Shown piece after piece: positions 54,351 to 64,000 of a stretch of DNA of 64,000 nt (positions within the stretch are counted from its first letter, which is position 1; every line of letters starts with the position of its first letter). The notes beneath the pieces are model-generated. The model made no database searches and was not told where the DNA came from. It worked only from the letters and a program-made list of their open reading frames with translations. Both the position numbers and the translations under genes were made by a program. This DNA is from Dermanyssus gallinae (Eukaryota > Arthropoda > Arachnida > Mesostigmata > Dermanyssidae). The stretch is from the NCBI GenBank assembly GCA_003439945.1, contig QVRM01005915.1, positions 646,501 through 710,500 of the forward strand. The letters are read 5' to 3'.

Positions 54351-54897
54351 TGACTAGAGTGAGGTTTCTTTGATGCTAGGAAGTGCTCAGCAATCCCATC
54401 GTCTATTATTACCAGTCCCTCTTGCAAGATGCTTCTTAGAAGCTCTAGCATGCTTAGTGGGACTCCACTGTGTGCCAGCTTGTCAAGGATGATTGTTCGC
54501 GAGGCCGTATCAAAGGCCGCCTTGAAGTCCACGAACACGGCGAATAGATAATTCCCCCTGACACGAAGTGTACGATTCACCGAGTTTAGAAGCACGGCGC
54601 ACGCAGTCATTGTTGATCTGCCTTTTCTGAATCCGTGTTGCTGCTCAGGAAGTGCCCCGGTAGTTTCTAAAAATACTTCTAGGCGACGGGTTAAGATGGC
54701 CGACAGAAGCTTATATATTACGCTCTTTTTCGTTATCCTCAGTAGGATGATGGAGCCAGTGGGTCTCCCTTTCCCTTAGCAATGATACTAAGAAGACTGG
54801 TCCTCCATTCCACGGGTAATTGGGATGTTCTAAGCACTTCATTGAAAAGAGCAGTGAAACACGGCACTAACAACGTGGCCTGCCGAAGATGTTCGTT
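53761..54897 (-). repeat. 1,137-bp tandem duplication, unit 1
   Basis: The unit joins an endonuclease segment (53,761-54,380) to an RT segment (54,383-54,897). The same join (GGAAGTGCTCAGC) recurs at 55,515-55,527. The RT segment is a copy of 52,565-53,073, which lies in its proper place in ORF2. The unit boundary at 54,894-54,897 shows a CGTT microhomology, also found at 53,757-53,760 and in the ORF2 RT at the breakpoint. Confidence 0.9.
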
Positions 54898-55902
54898 GTA
54901 TTCCTCTATATTCCACGTTACGCGGATCAGCATTTGTAGCAAATATATCTATTGTCGATTGTCCTTGCGGCGCGATAAATGTCGAGTCATCAGCTGTAGA
55001 TACAACCCACATGCTCCGAGACGCCAGTACGTTCAACAGTGACGCTGTTCTTGGGTGCTTTGCCTTATTAAGTGGACAGTTGATATCGCCGCAGAGTACA
55101 GTTAGTTTCTGCAAGTCTACCATATCTAGACACGCTATCAGTTTCTCCAGCAGAATTTCCGTATCCTCCGATGGACTAGAGTAGGCTGCAATCACGTTTA
55201 TTTTGTCTCCCTTAAGGATTACGCAATTGTCTTCACTGTAGCAGGGATGAATTCCAGGAAGTTTACTCTTATATATGACAGCAACTTCTCCACTCGTTCG
55301 ACCTGATCCTTCTGACTGGGTACCTAGACATTCCGCTACACGCTAATCGGGGATGACTGTGGGCTTGGCGGCCCAGGTCTCGGTAATAACTAACACGTCG
55401 AATTGGTCCGTTAAGGGAAGTAATCGTAAACTCGATTAATTACCTTCACAGTTCCACTGAAAGAATCTAATTGTCGACTTTTTGTTTTGACTAGAGTGAG
55501 GTTTCTTTGATGCTAGGAAGTGCTCAGCAATCCCATCGTCTATTATTACCAGTTCCCTTTTGCAAGATGCTTCTTAGAAGCTCTAGCATGCTTAGTGGGA
55601 CTCCACTGTGTGCCAGCTTGTCAAGGATGATTGTTCGCGAGGCCGTATCAAAGGCCGCCTTGAAGTCCACGAACACGGCGAATAGATAATTCCCCCTGAC
55701 ACGAAGTGTACGATTCACCGAGTTTAGAAGCACGGCGCACGCAGTCATTGTTGATCTGCCTTTTCTGAATCCGTGTTGCTGCTCAGGAAGTGCCCCGGTA
55801 GTTTCTAAAAATACTTCTAGGCGACGGGTTAAGATGGCCGACAGAAGCTTATATATTACGCTCTTTTTCGTTATCCTCAGTAGGATGATGGAGCCAGTGG
55901 GC
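54898..55902 (-). repeat. 1,137-bp tandem duplication, unit 2 (truncated)
   Basis: Repeats unit 1 from its first base with very few differences (for example GTTGAGATCGCC against GTTGATATCGCC, and CCAGTCCCTC against CCAGTTCCCT) and ends about 130 bp early, where it meets ORF1 sequence at GAGCCAGTGGGC. So ORF1 is joined directly to an RT fragment and the ORF1-ORF2 junction is lost. Confidence 0.9.
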
Positions 55903-56871
55903 AGCCATGTCGGCTGAGGGTGCCACCTTCTTCGTAGATCTTGCTCCGGGGTCGACTTCTCGGTTTATGGCGGTGGTGTCACTTACTTTAATGCCGTTCT
56001 TTACAACAGACGACCAACTGCGTTTCGTGAAGTTTTCAGTGGCTTGAACGTATTCGACTGGGGCGCAAAGCGGCACGGCTGCAGCGTTCGGTTGTTTCTC
56101 GATATTGTTACGCGAGACTCGCTTTAACATTTCTATACGACTCAATCTAGCGGGGCAAGAACCCCATGTAGCCTCGTGCTCACCATTACATAGGCAACAC
56201 CTGGCCCGAGCTTTGCACTCCTTTCTAAGATGTTCCAGGGAGCCACACCTCCTACACTTTGGCTTAAGAACATTACAATCGGCGGCAAAGTGATCCACAC
56301 TGTAGCACTTGAAGCCCTGCATTGGATCTCGGTACAACACAACTCCATGCTGCTTTAGACCCAAGCGGACTTCCGACGGGAAATTGTTGCCCGTAAAAGC
56401 TAAGATCACATGTTCTGTCGTGAACATCACGTTATTCTTCGGGTTTTTTGTTTTAACTCGAGCCACCTCGGTCACTCCCGACGACTTGAGTGCAGCTAGT
56501 ATGGTTGCTTCTGAGATAGAAGGGTGTACACCAGATATTTTACCCTTCACAAACCAGCGCGCTCCACTTATCCTGGCAGATACCTTAACACCAGCCAGCT
56601 CTTGTAACGAAAGCAGGGTGCCTCTATCTTCTTCGGCTTCCACTACAATGACAAGCTCTCCAATCCTTATAAAACGGGGCTCTTCAATCCTCCCCTTGAC
56701 ATGACTGGCAATGCAGTCGCAGACTTCATTGAAATTATTCCGCAGCTTGTCTTCGTCAGCAGAAAATATTACTGCTTCCTGCCTTGCTACTACAATCTTC
56801 GGAGCCTGCGGCCTCCTACCGCGAACCACTGTGATGAATCCTGCGTCGTCGGGCTGCTCCTCGTGGATCTA
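55903..56871 (-). pseudogene. LINE ORF1, gag-like protein with zinc knuckles, 3'-truncated
   Basis: From the in-frame TAG at 56,869-56,871 the frame is open to 55,849: IHEEQPDDAGFITVVRGRRP, VIFSADEDKLRNNFNEVCDC, EEPRFIRIGELVIVVEAEED, LLSLQELAGVKVSARISG, NNFPSEVRLGLKQHGVVLYR. Zinc knuckles: CYSVDHFAADC (first Cys of the usual pair changed, FKCYSVD), CRRCGSLEHLRKEC, CCLCNGEHEATWGSC. Then NFTKRSWSSVVKNGIKVS. No ATG start is found in frame before the TAG, so the N-terminus is broken. After KKVAPSADMAA the frame runs into the RT duplication at 55,902, so the C-terminal third seen in the other copy is missing. Confidence 0.8.
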
Positions 56872-57164
56872 AGGTTCATCTCTAACCTCAGTTTTCGCAT
56901 CCACGCTTGTACCAGGCGGATTATCTTGCGATACTCGCACGCCTTTCACCCGCGCGTCTTCAATTGGGCTCGACGCTGCGCGTTTTTCTCCTCCCGCACG
57001 AACTGTACGGTCGCCCGCGCCACGCGTGTCGGCTGGTGTTGTTGCCGACTGAACTGGTAGTCCAGTCTCGTGCGGTTTTAGCGGCGGAGAGTGTTCGAAC
57101 GGTATCTTGCGCCCGTTACGGTGTTAGCGGCCGCAAACAATAAATAAATCAATAATAATACTTA

Positions 57165-57290
57165 AAAAAATAAATAAATAATGGGATTTGAACCCGAGAC
57201 TTGCACACAGTAGTTCGTCACTCAACCTCTGACCCACTGTAGCCGCGGCGTTTAGGCGGGCAATTTAGCGACTGGCCGGCCCTTACCTGG
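57165..57290 (-). mobile_element. tRNA-derived SINE-like sequence
   Basis: On the minus strand, CCGCGGCTACAGTGGGTCAG, AGGTTGAGTGACGA and then TCTCGGGTTCAAATCCCATT give a tRNA-like region with an excellent B box (GGTTCAAATCC) and a weaker A box, followed by a (TTTA)n tail at 57,120-57,180. It differs from the SINE at 26,549 and 59,635. It lies in the 5' non-coding part of the LINE, so it either inserted there or serves as part of that LINE's 5' region. A cloverleaf is not convincing, so it is not called a tRNA gene. Confidence 0.55.
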
Positions 57291-57661
57291 ACTATGTTTA
57301 AAAATTATCCTATGTGGTGGTCAAAATTATTTACGGAGTAAAGTTATTCACACACTTGAACGTTCACCATAATCACCAGCCATATCACGGGTTTCACTGT
57401 TGTGCTTAGATGCTGCTACTCTGTTTAACTGTAATCGATCAGTCGCTCTGGAGCGTGGAACGTCCGCTTATGAAAGTTGGAAAATTGTGTTTTCCGAGGC
57501 AGTAAGAAACTGTGGAATATATCCAAGAAGTTCTAGGAACTGCACTCTGTCCGTCACGGTACAATTTCACTTTGTGAACTCTACAGAACCACCAATAAAA
57601 CCACAGTCTTGCGGAGCGCAACAAAACACGTCAACACAGCAGTCGTGAACAGCTGACTGTT

Positions 57662-57773
57662 TTCATTGAGAATTAATTATAAACCATTTCGCTGGGAGTC
57701 AGTGGCCATGCTGCCTCCAATGCCCTCGGTGCATTGGATATATATGCCTAACAACAATTAATCTGAATGAAAA
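57662..57773. repeat. possible small inverted-repeat element
   Basis: TTTCATTGAGAATTAATT at the left and AATTAATCTGAATGAAAA at the right (about 57,755-57,773) are near-complementary. The interior resembles part of the MITE-like element at 46,616. The LINE target duplication falls in its left end, so the LINE would have inserted into it. Weak evidence. Confidence 0.35.
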
Positions 57774-58238
57774 ACTCCAATTACATTTATTTATAGAAAT
57801 CTACCATAACAAATTCCAAATTATGTACGAAAGTTATCCCTACAGAAACTTTGGGAGGAGTGGCAAGAAGAATTTATTTATTGACATTAATTAGGAGACT
57901 CATACTCTTAACTGCGGTGAGGATAATGAAATAAAATCCCTACCCCTGGCATGCCTCGTAGATGGGTTCTTCGGTACATACATAAATCATATTCGTAGTA
58001 TGAAAAGATTTTAAGCAGACTGGTTGCTCAAGCGGAACGTCTAAACGAACTCTTTGCCTTGAGGTGCATGGCAATCTCATGCAAAAGGGGTTTCCGATTT
58101 GTTCCGCGGTTTTATTTTATTATACATACCTCCAGGTAGCTAAATATTAAAAGAAAAAAGGAACTTTGCGCACTAGCTCTATTTTCTTGTGTTGTTAGTG
58201 GGTCCCAATGTTAAAACGATTGAAAACTGCCTCATTTA

Positions 58239-58295
<57 letters not shown>

Positions 58296-58364
58296 AATAT
58301 TTATTGATTTATTATTTATTTTCTTTAACCCTTCACAAGTGTGTAGACATATCACCCCTTTATA
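57774..58364. other. unassigned sequence with (TA)n at 58,244-58,290
   Basis: No gene recognised. The only structure is the TA run of about 47 bp at 58,244-58,290. Confidence 0.55.
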
Positions 58365-59520
58365 TCAGGGACGCATAACGATGCAGCTAATAATGATATA
58401 TGTTGCATTCCCCCCCCCTTTTTCTCGCTTACTGGTTGAGCATCTCTCATCGGAATAACCTCTGCTTTTAAATTTTCTTCTTCGAGACCTAACTAGATGA
58501 TTTAATGTTTTCTCTCGTTTCCTGCATATCCAACAAACCATTATTTCTAATTTCATGTAGCAAGCCCGCTGCCCCTCGTGTCTAACGTACTTGCTCCTGC
58601 ATTCGCTAACAGCTTGCTGTCTATTGCATTACCGTATAACCATTCTGCTCTACCACTTTTCGATTTCATAATTCCGTGTGCTTCTTTTAAACTAGTTTTC
58701 ATAGGTGCTGCCCGCCACTTCTGCGTGTATGCTGCTTTTACCTTACTTTTAGTTTGCCCTTTGGATATAGCAGTGCCTGTCCACTGTTTACTACTAAGTT
58801 CAGAGCCGCAAATTTGATCTACCAGCTTTATTTAGTTTCTGCTTCCATTGTCTCTTTTACCGACTGTATCTTCTAAACCCATTGTGCGTTATTTATTGCC
58901 CAATTTCCGCTGCTATACTTCAACGTACTGTGTACTTCTGTTTCGATCAATTTTGCATCCCGCCTTGCCCTTTAAAACGCTTTCTGCTACAACTGAAACG
59001 GCACGTCAATGATAGCAGAATTACTTTCCGCTGAATTTTCAGTATAAATAAAATTTGATAAGCCTATCCAAATTGCGTCGAATCCTTTTTCCTTCATACA
59101 CTTTACATGGTATATCTATTAACGGCATCGTATACTTTGCCTAAATCTAAAAAAATACGTAAACATTTGCATGGAAACACGACACGTAATTGATAATTAT
59201 CGGCCGTCTAATTCTCTAATCATCGTTATGAAGGCCATTCTCTGGCAGCCAAGATGCACTCTCCTTACGCGAATTTCCTGGTATTCTATTTTCGGCAAAA
59301 ATGCTTGCAAATACATTAGACAAATTACTTAGGTATTCCCCTTAAAATACCTATACTACCTCCTACGCTATTTTGTCTGACCTACATACGGTCTCTCCTC
59401 TAATTATTGTAAGAACTTGTTAAACTTCCTCTACTCCTGTGATTTTACCCATAATAATTTTCAACTTCCTGTCAATAACTTCATTGCTGATTAAAGAAAT
59501 AGTGCTTCTGCCACCGCATT
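58365..59520 (-). mobile_element. third LINE type, degraded RT and zinc-motif tail
   Basis: On the minus strand from 59,200 down: MKEKGFDAIWIGLSNFIYTE, preceded by a degraded FFRFR/KVYDAVNR block (AYD-like palm motif), resembling RTs of the form LDLxKAYDxVNR...EKGF..WI. Further down: ISKGQTKSKVKAAYTQKW, EAHGIMKSKSGRAEWLYGNA, DSKLLANAGASTLDT, and finally CWICRKREKTLNHLV ending near 58,450. The last block is a C-x-x-C...H zinc motif as found at the end of a LINE type I associate with arachnid genomes. Frames are broken throughout; no ends or target duplication found. The arachnid association is from memory, unverified. Confidence 0.5.
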
Positions 59521-59634
59521 ATTCTGCTTTTTATTATTATTTTTTATTTTTTATTTTTTTTTTATTTATTTTTTATTTTTTTATTATTTCCTCGATCTTC
59601 TCATGCCACTTTTCCATCGTTTAGACTCTGAACT
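59521..59634. repeat. (TTTTTATT)-like low-complexity run
   Basis: T-rich A/T sequence from about 59,527 to 59,590 made of TTTTATTTTT units, just before a SINE. Confidence 0.8.
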
Positions 59635-59730
59635 AGCCTGGTGGCGTGCTGCATTCGCGTGCGTCTCACGACCGGAGGAAATACATAGGTGCACGGGTTC
59701 GAGCTCCACCGTTGCATATTTATGAGATCC
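59635..59730 (+). mobile_element. tRNA-derived SINE, second copy
   Basis: Plus strand: GCCTGGTGGCGTGCTGCATT, CGCGTGCGTCTC, then CACGGGTTCGAGCTCCACCG. It aligns to the minus-strand copy at 26,549-26,730 (CCCGGTGGCGTGGTGCATTC...GCGGGTTCAAGCCCCACCG). GGTTCGAGCTC is a B box. The 3' body and target duplication are unclear. Confidence 0.65.
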
Positions 59731-62700
59731 GTCTCAAATGTAAAACTCTTAACTACTTTATCTTTTTATCCCGTATGATTTTAGGCATTTCATTGAGATC
59801 CATCTCTATGGTATCCCCTAATAGCTGCTTACTTTAATCTATCTTATGTGCCACTTTGACTGGTTTATCCCCTTCTTGCCTGCTGTTAACTTATTAGTAG
59901 CTATTCCCCGCCGCGTAACATGCACCCATTTATGAAGCTGCCAATATTCTATTCCTTTTCTTCATCTATAATAATGTTTCGTATCCATTCCCGTATTTTT
60001 CTTTGATTATAATATAATTTACATATGACTTCCTAGTTCCCCTGACTATACGTACATTTTCCAATCTTTTTTTGTATTGTTGGACCTTCAGACATAGTTA
60101 CTCAAGTTTATTATTTGCATTACGCGTATTAGTAGAACGGGGCACCCGGTCATACCAGTCGTTTAGCGCAAGAGTGGTTGGCAAAGCATATGCGCATGTT
60201 CTAGATAAAGCACTCGTTGCCGCCTGGCAGTCTGAATTTAAATCCTCTGGATTACTATGCGTGCAGCTTATGGAGGGCGAGTCTAACGTAACTCGGCATG
60301 ACAACACAGCCTTGCTCACTGGCTTCATGCTGCAGGCATTTGTAAATCCTTATAGGCAGGTTTTGCAAGATGCCTGTAAGTGATTAGGTTCGATTCTACT
60401 TATATTAAAATATTTAAAATTTTATATACATATTGATAAATCATATTTTCATATTAATCTTACTTGACATCAAACAACATGCCTTACCTGCAGACGACTA
60501 AAGTACACAAAGTTTACAGTTTGTATGTTTTTCTTTAATTTGATAATATATTTTTTGGTCCGGTGTATATGTTCATAAGGGGACGATCAGTATCTTTTAT
60601 ATCTATGCAAATAAAATAATAACATAAAAAATAGGCTAAGCATTACGTGTTTGAGCGTGCCAACGTATTGGATTCTTTTACTCTTTACAATATTGTGAAA
60701 AGTTAAGCTAGTACTTAATTTTTATTAAATAAAACAACTTTAACTCTCTGTGATAATTATAATTATAAATTATATGCGCTTTGCAAATCTAAGATACCAG
60801 ATCCGAGAAATTGCGAAGCTAGAGCCTATTACGTTGCTGCCGTTTTGGAAACTTTAAAATACCCCGAGACAGAGTGACAATCGAACGAATAATCTTAAGG
60901 CTTCGTGCGCGGATTTCAGTAATAGATGATAAGCAATCATGCGTAAATGTGTCCTGTAGAAAAAACTAAACGAATTATCACGAAACAAATGCTAGACCAA
61001 TGGCTACAAATACGTGCTCTGTCGCAACAGAGATGCGGAAAACCGTTCTCTGGTTAGGTGCGCGGTGATTTCAACTAGATGTTAAAACGGACACACTAAG
61101 TGCTTTAAGGTCATACCAGCTGGTAGATGAGTGATACGAAATCAGATGCGGTAGTTACAGAATACAGTAAAACGCAACTGTTTGAGAAAAATGTTGTGTA
61201 GCAAAAAGGCAAATTGTAGCTTTATTTTACACACAGACTCTGCAGAATAATAAAATGCAACCCGGAATGTGCGATAATTTTTCACAACACCAAGCAACAT
61301 CTTACACAGGGCTGAGGTAGCCAACACGTATAAATGTATAATTTTAATTTACACCATGAATGCTGATGCGTACAAACACAGGCTATCATCTGATGAGTAA
61401 ATTGCGGCAGCCAATAATTCTGTCCTATGGCTTATGTCATTTAAAATATGCCAAACCTCGGCACCCATCAAAATCGCTGAGATGCAATAGAGCTCGAATG
61501 GTCGTGATACTACTATACTACAACTAACACCAATAATAACGTTAAAATCATGGCACGTCCCGACGGTCGACACTTACACACATCGATAGGCGGAACCACG
61601 TTATTTCCACTAACCACGTTGGCTCGATGTCAATAAAGTTATGTCCCTCGAAGTCATGCACAAAACAGTACATGCAATCTGAAATAGAACGTCTTCGTAA
61701 TACTAGTATAGAGTTTTTTTAAAATATTTCATTGCCAGTTGGGTAACGCCATTGTCTAGACGCAAGCCTAGTCAGATTGTATTTTCTATAAAAAGTGTAT
61801 TGTCTGTGTTATTGTAAAACTTTTAGCGTATAAACGCGTTGTAGAAACCGTTTGTAACGCGCTGATACTTTACTGGTCTTAGCAGTTGACTCCGCACGAT
61901 TTCAAGGACACAAAACGTCATAATGTGAAGTGCTCAGCAGTAATTGCGGAACTTAGCTTCTTGATGTACGACTTGATAGCCTGTGTCTGGTTGTAACGAG
62001 CTTCCCTCTAACTTTGTGTAAAACTAGATTCAAAGCCTTGCCTGTGAGCCAACATGCTGTGCTGCGCCGGTAGAGTGCGCAGTTTCAGTACGAAGTCCAC
62101 TTGCAGTCAAGCGCCCTGCAACGAGTTTCCAACAAGATCAAACATCACGTCTCCTAAAATAGATGACTATTTAGGCCAGCAGAATTGTCGCATCTTTGTT
62201 GAGGAAAGAAAATGCTTTGCACTGACGCTTGTAGAGAGCCACGCTAGAGTTGTGCGAAACTCGTTAACGACGGCGCGACTCGCTTCTGCAGATGGCCCTA
62301 TCCACTCGAATACACTCCTTAAGCTTCATACGCTGCAACAGTACGATGGGCTGGCAGGAGATGTGACAGGCGCTATCTAGCTCAGGCGCCCGAGTTCCCC
62401 CGCGACGTCCGCAAGCTACTCCGTATATATATATATATATATATATACATACAATAATGTTGGTAACAGTATACATCAAATGTTATGCGAATTCTACATT
62501 GATCTTATGTCATGTGTACGTGATTGTAGGAACGCTATGGTTATTTCAGTGCACACAGGTATATGGTATTTATCAATGTCACATTCTTCCACACACTTGT
62601 CACACTGTCCACTCAAACACATGTGATAATGGTTGCCGTATTAGGTCACTCGATAAACTAGTCCTCGGTTCTTCTGAGCTCCTCTCTTTCATCTGTCTAA

Positions 62701-62949
62701 GCTAAAAAGGGCTGGTCCGTCCGTATAGTTCCTGGACGCAAACTTCACGTTGCGTATCTTCTGAAACTCTCTATATACTGTGACTATAGCCCCACTAAGC
62801 GGTAGTACGTCTAGGGCGAAATCCTCTGAATGAGTTTGTTCCCAGCATAGTTTAAGCGCAAATGTAGTAGATGCGTTTTTGGGTATACCTAGCACGCGTT
62901 TGATATAAAATGCTCAGGTCGCTAACTTTGAAAAAGGATACTATTGCAG
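59731..62949. other. unassigned sequence
   Basis: Over 3 kb without a gene I can support. Plus frames at 60,072-60,383 (103 codons, VVGKAYAHVLDKALVAAWQS, no known family) and 62,054-62,380 (108 codons, FVEERKCFALTLVESHARVV) are the longest and are unrecognised. A short (TA)n lies at about 62,423-62,445. Confidence 0.5.
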
Positions 62950-63642
62950 GCAAGCCGTATCGGCTGCGGCGTATGCCCCTTCTCGACTGAAACGAAGGAC
63001 TTTGTTGTCTTGTTTGTTTTAGCTATTATATCACCTCTATCTTGGCCTCCAGGAGCCCTCCTATCTCTTCATCATCTCGCCGCATATGGCAAATGAGGCA
63101 TCAACATACGGAGATCCTCATTGCCACATTCGGTGCAATATTGGGAACTGCACAAATCAGGGTCATCGAGGCGGGGGATCTATCCACCATCATACAAACG
63201 GCCTATCGGATGGCGAGCGGTCTCCCTCGGGGTCCCTCCGACCGTGGTCCGCCTAAGTCGTGGTGGTCCCCCGCCATTGAAGAGACCTGGAAAACTGCAT
63301 CAAGGCCGACGACGCCGGCTAGAAGATGATGGCTCAGTCTTCCTTTTAGCCCAGCGACGGGCGGACGAGTTTTAGAGTTATTACAGGGACTGTCGTCGAA
63401 CACTGAAAACTGTCGTCACTCAAGCAAAGGTGGCAGCGTGGCGGGAGCTCGTGGCGGCGGTTAAGACAGATCCCTGAGGCCTATTTTACAGGGTAGTCAC
63501 GGGTAAGCTCCCACTTTGTCACCTGAGAAGACCCTGAAACAGGTTCAATTGCTTTTTCCTGGCCAGTTCTCGCGCCCGTTGTAATTCTTTTCGTTTGCTT
63601 AACTTACTACTGCCAGGGTAGATGAAATCCTACGCGCGATAT

Positions 63643-63687
<45 letters not shown>

Positions 63688-64000
63688 ATTTAAGAATTAA
63701 TATAAAAAGATAATTTACATTAATCCGGGACGCTTGCGCCCGGAAAGGCACCCGGCCCTGATGGCGTGCTGCCTGGGGTCATTTGCTTTCCGGCAAGGCA
63801 GGATACGGAGGAGTTGGCAGACATAGCCACTAGACTGTTGGAAATTGGAATGTATCTCGCGCTCTACGTCCTTTAGACCAAGTTGACTACTGGACACAGT
63901 AGGCAAGCTGTTGGAAAATGTAATAACAGAGCGCCTAAATGCAGAGATAGAGGACCTTTATGCTCCGCCGGGTGGCCAGTTTGGCTTTTGACGAGGTCGG
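62950..64000 (+). mobile_element. R1-clade non-LTR retrotransposon, partial, runs off the window
   Basis: Plus strand: WWSPAIEETW near 63,270, then YYRDCRRTLKTVVTQAKVAA and WRELVAAVKTDP (63,375-63,475), FYRVVTGKL, the EN-RT linker. After the TA tract at 63,642-63,682 come APGPDGVLPGVICFPARQDT and EELADIATRLLEIGMY, then (shifted) LLDTVGKLLENVITERLNAE and GGQFGF at 63,980, RT fingers motifs. The copy stops at the window edge. The TA tract may have grown inside the element. Several frameshifts. Confidence 0.75.
63642..63682. repeat. (TA)20 microsatellite inside R1 copy
   Basis: TA run of about 41 bp splitting the linker and RT of the R1 copy. Unlike others it is not at an element end that I can recognise; a lost TA-inserting element that excised is one possible source. 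Confidence 0.9.

Larger units (their letters stand above)
51532..57661 (-). mobile_element. LINE with exact 16-bp target duplication and internal rearrangement
   Basis: TTCATTGAGAATTAAT occurs at 51,516-51,531 and again at 57,662-57,677, exactly bracketing the element. On the minus strand the 3' end is ...TTGGTCAATAAAACTACTAC with a CTA-repeat tail; the 5' part (56,870-57,661) is non-coding and contains a SINE-like sequence. ORF1 (55,903-56,871) and ORF2 (51,564-54,350) are both present, but between them lie two extra partial endonuclease/RT blocks made by a 1,137-bp tandem duplication. It is the same family as the copy at 38,979-43,529. The intact target duplication shows that the rearranged element sits in one insertion. 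Confidence 0.88.

Noticed and set aside
57165..57290. Genuine tRNA gene
   Set aside because: The B box is excellent but acceptor and anticodon stems do not pair convincingly and a TTTA-type tail follows, so SINE-like is preferred.
1..64000. CRISPR arrays, bacterial operons, ribosome binding sites
   Set aside because: No spaced identical repeats with unique spacers occur, and the content (non-LTR retrotransposons, mariners, SINEs, broken frames) is that of an animal genome.

Overview
This window looks like gene-poor, repeat-dense animal DNA. It is most likely from an arthropod and possibly a chelicerate; the chelicerate assignment is a low-confidence inference from the retroelement types, and nothing in the sequence names a species. 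I found no ordinary host gene, rRNA, tRNA gene or CRISPR array. Almost everything identifiable is mobile DNA at different stages of decay: R1-clade and several other non-LTR retrotransposons, four Tc1/mariner elements, a gag-only LTR retrotransposon, a further LTR, tRNA-derived SINEs, foldback elements and small inverted-repeat elements. Many (TA)n tracts are present, several of them exactly at element ends.

Layout. 1-11.4 kb: fragments of retroelement gag and pol (1.2, 2.4-3.0, 4.2, 6.4-7.5, 10.4 kb), two R1 fragments on the minus strand (5.5-6.4 and 10.9-11.4 kb), a nested inverted-repeat block (9.1-10.3 kb) and perfect hairpins at 6374 and 11737. 11.4-15 kb: nothing recognisable. 15-20.4 kb: a minus-strand LINE with endonuclease and reverse transcriptase remains, then R1 fragments on the plus strand. 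20.4-28 kb: mostly unassigned, with a pol fragment (24.8-25.2), a SINE with a 13-bp target duplication (26.5) and an unrecognised arginine-rich ORF behind a TATA box (27.1-27.6). 28-36.5 kb: a degraded DD37D mariner relative, two LINE copies, an LTR and a degraded DD34D mariner. 36.5-44.1 kb: a 1,085-bp foldback element, then a gag-only LTR element carrying a LINE inserted inside its gag. 44-51.5 kb: a hexanucleotide repeat, an R1 3' end, a small inverted-repeat element, an intact mariner with an unbroken 353-residue transposase (47,485-48,805), and an R1 copy whose 3' UTR is split by another mariner. 51.5-57.7 kb: a LINE on the minus strand bounded by an exact 16-bp target duplication and carrying an internal 1,137-bp tandem duplication. 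57.7-64 kb: a third LINE type, a SINE, a long unassigned stretch, and an R1 copy running off the window end.

The elements form a stratified record: nested insertions with matching target duplications give relative ages (R1, then mariner inside it; LTR element, then LINE inside it). The best candidates for new biology are the intact mariner, the foldback element with about 515-bp arms, the gag-only LTR element, and the LINE with scrambled, duplicated endonuclease/RT modules. All coordinates and protein matches come from reading by eye; no database search was done.
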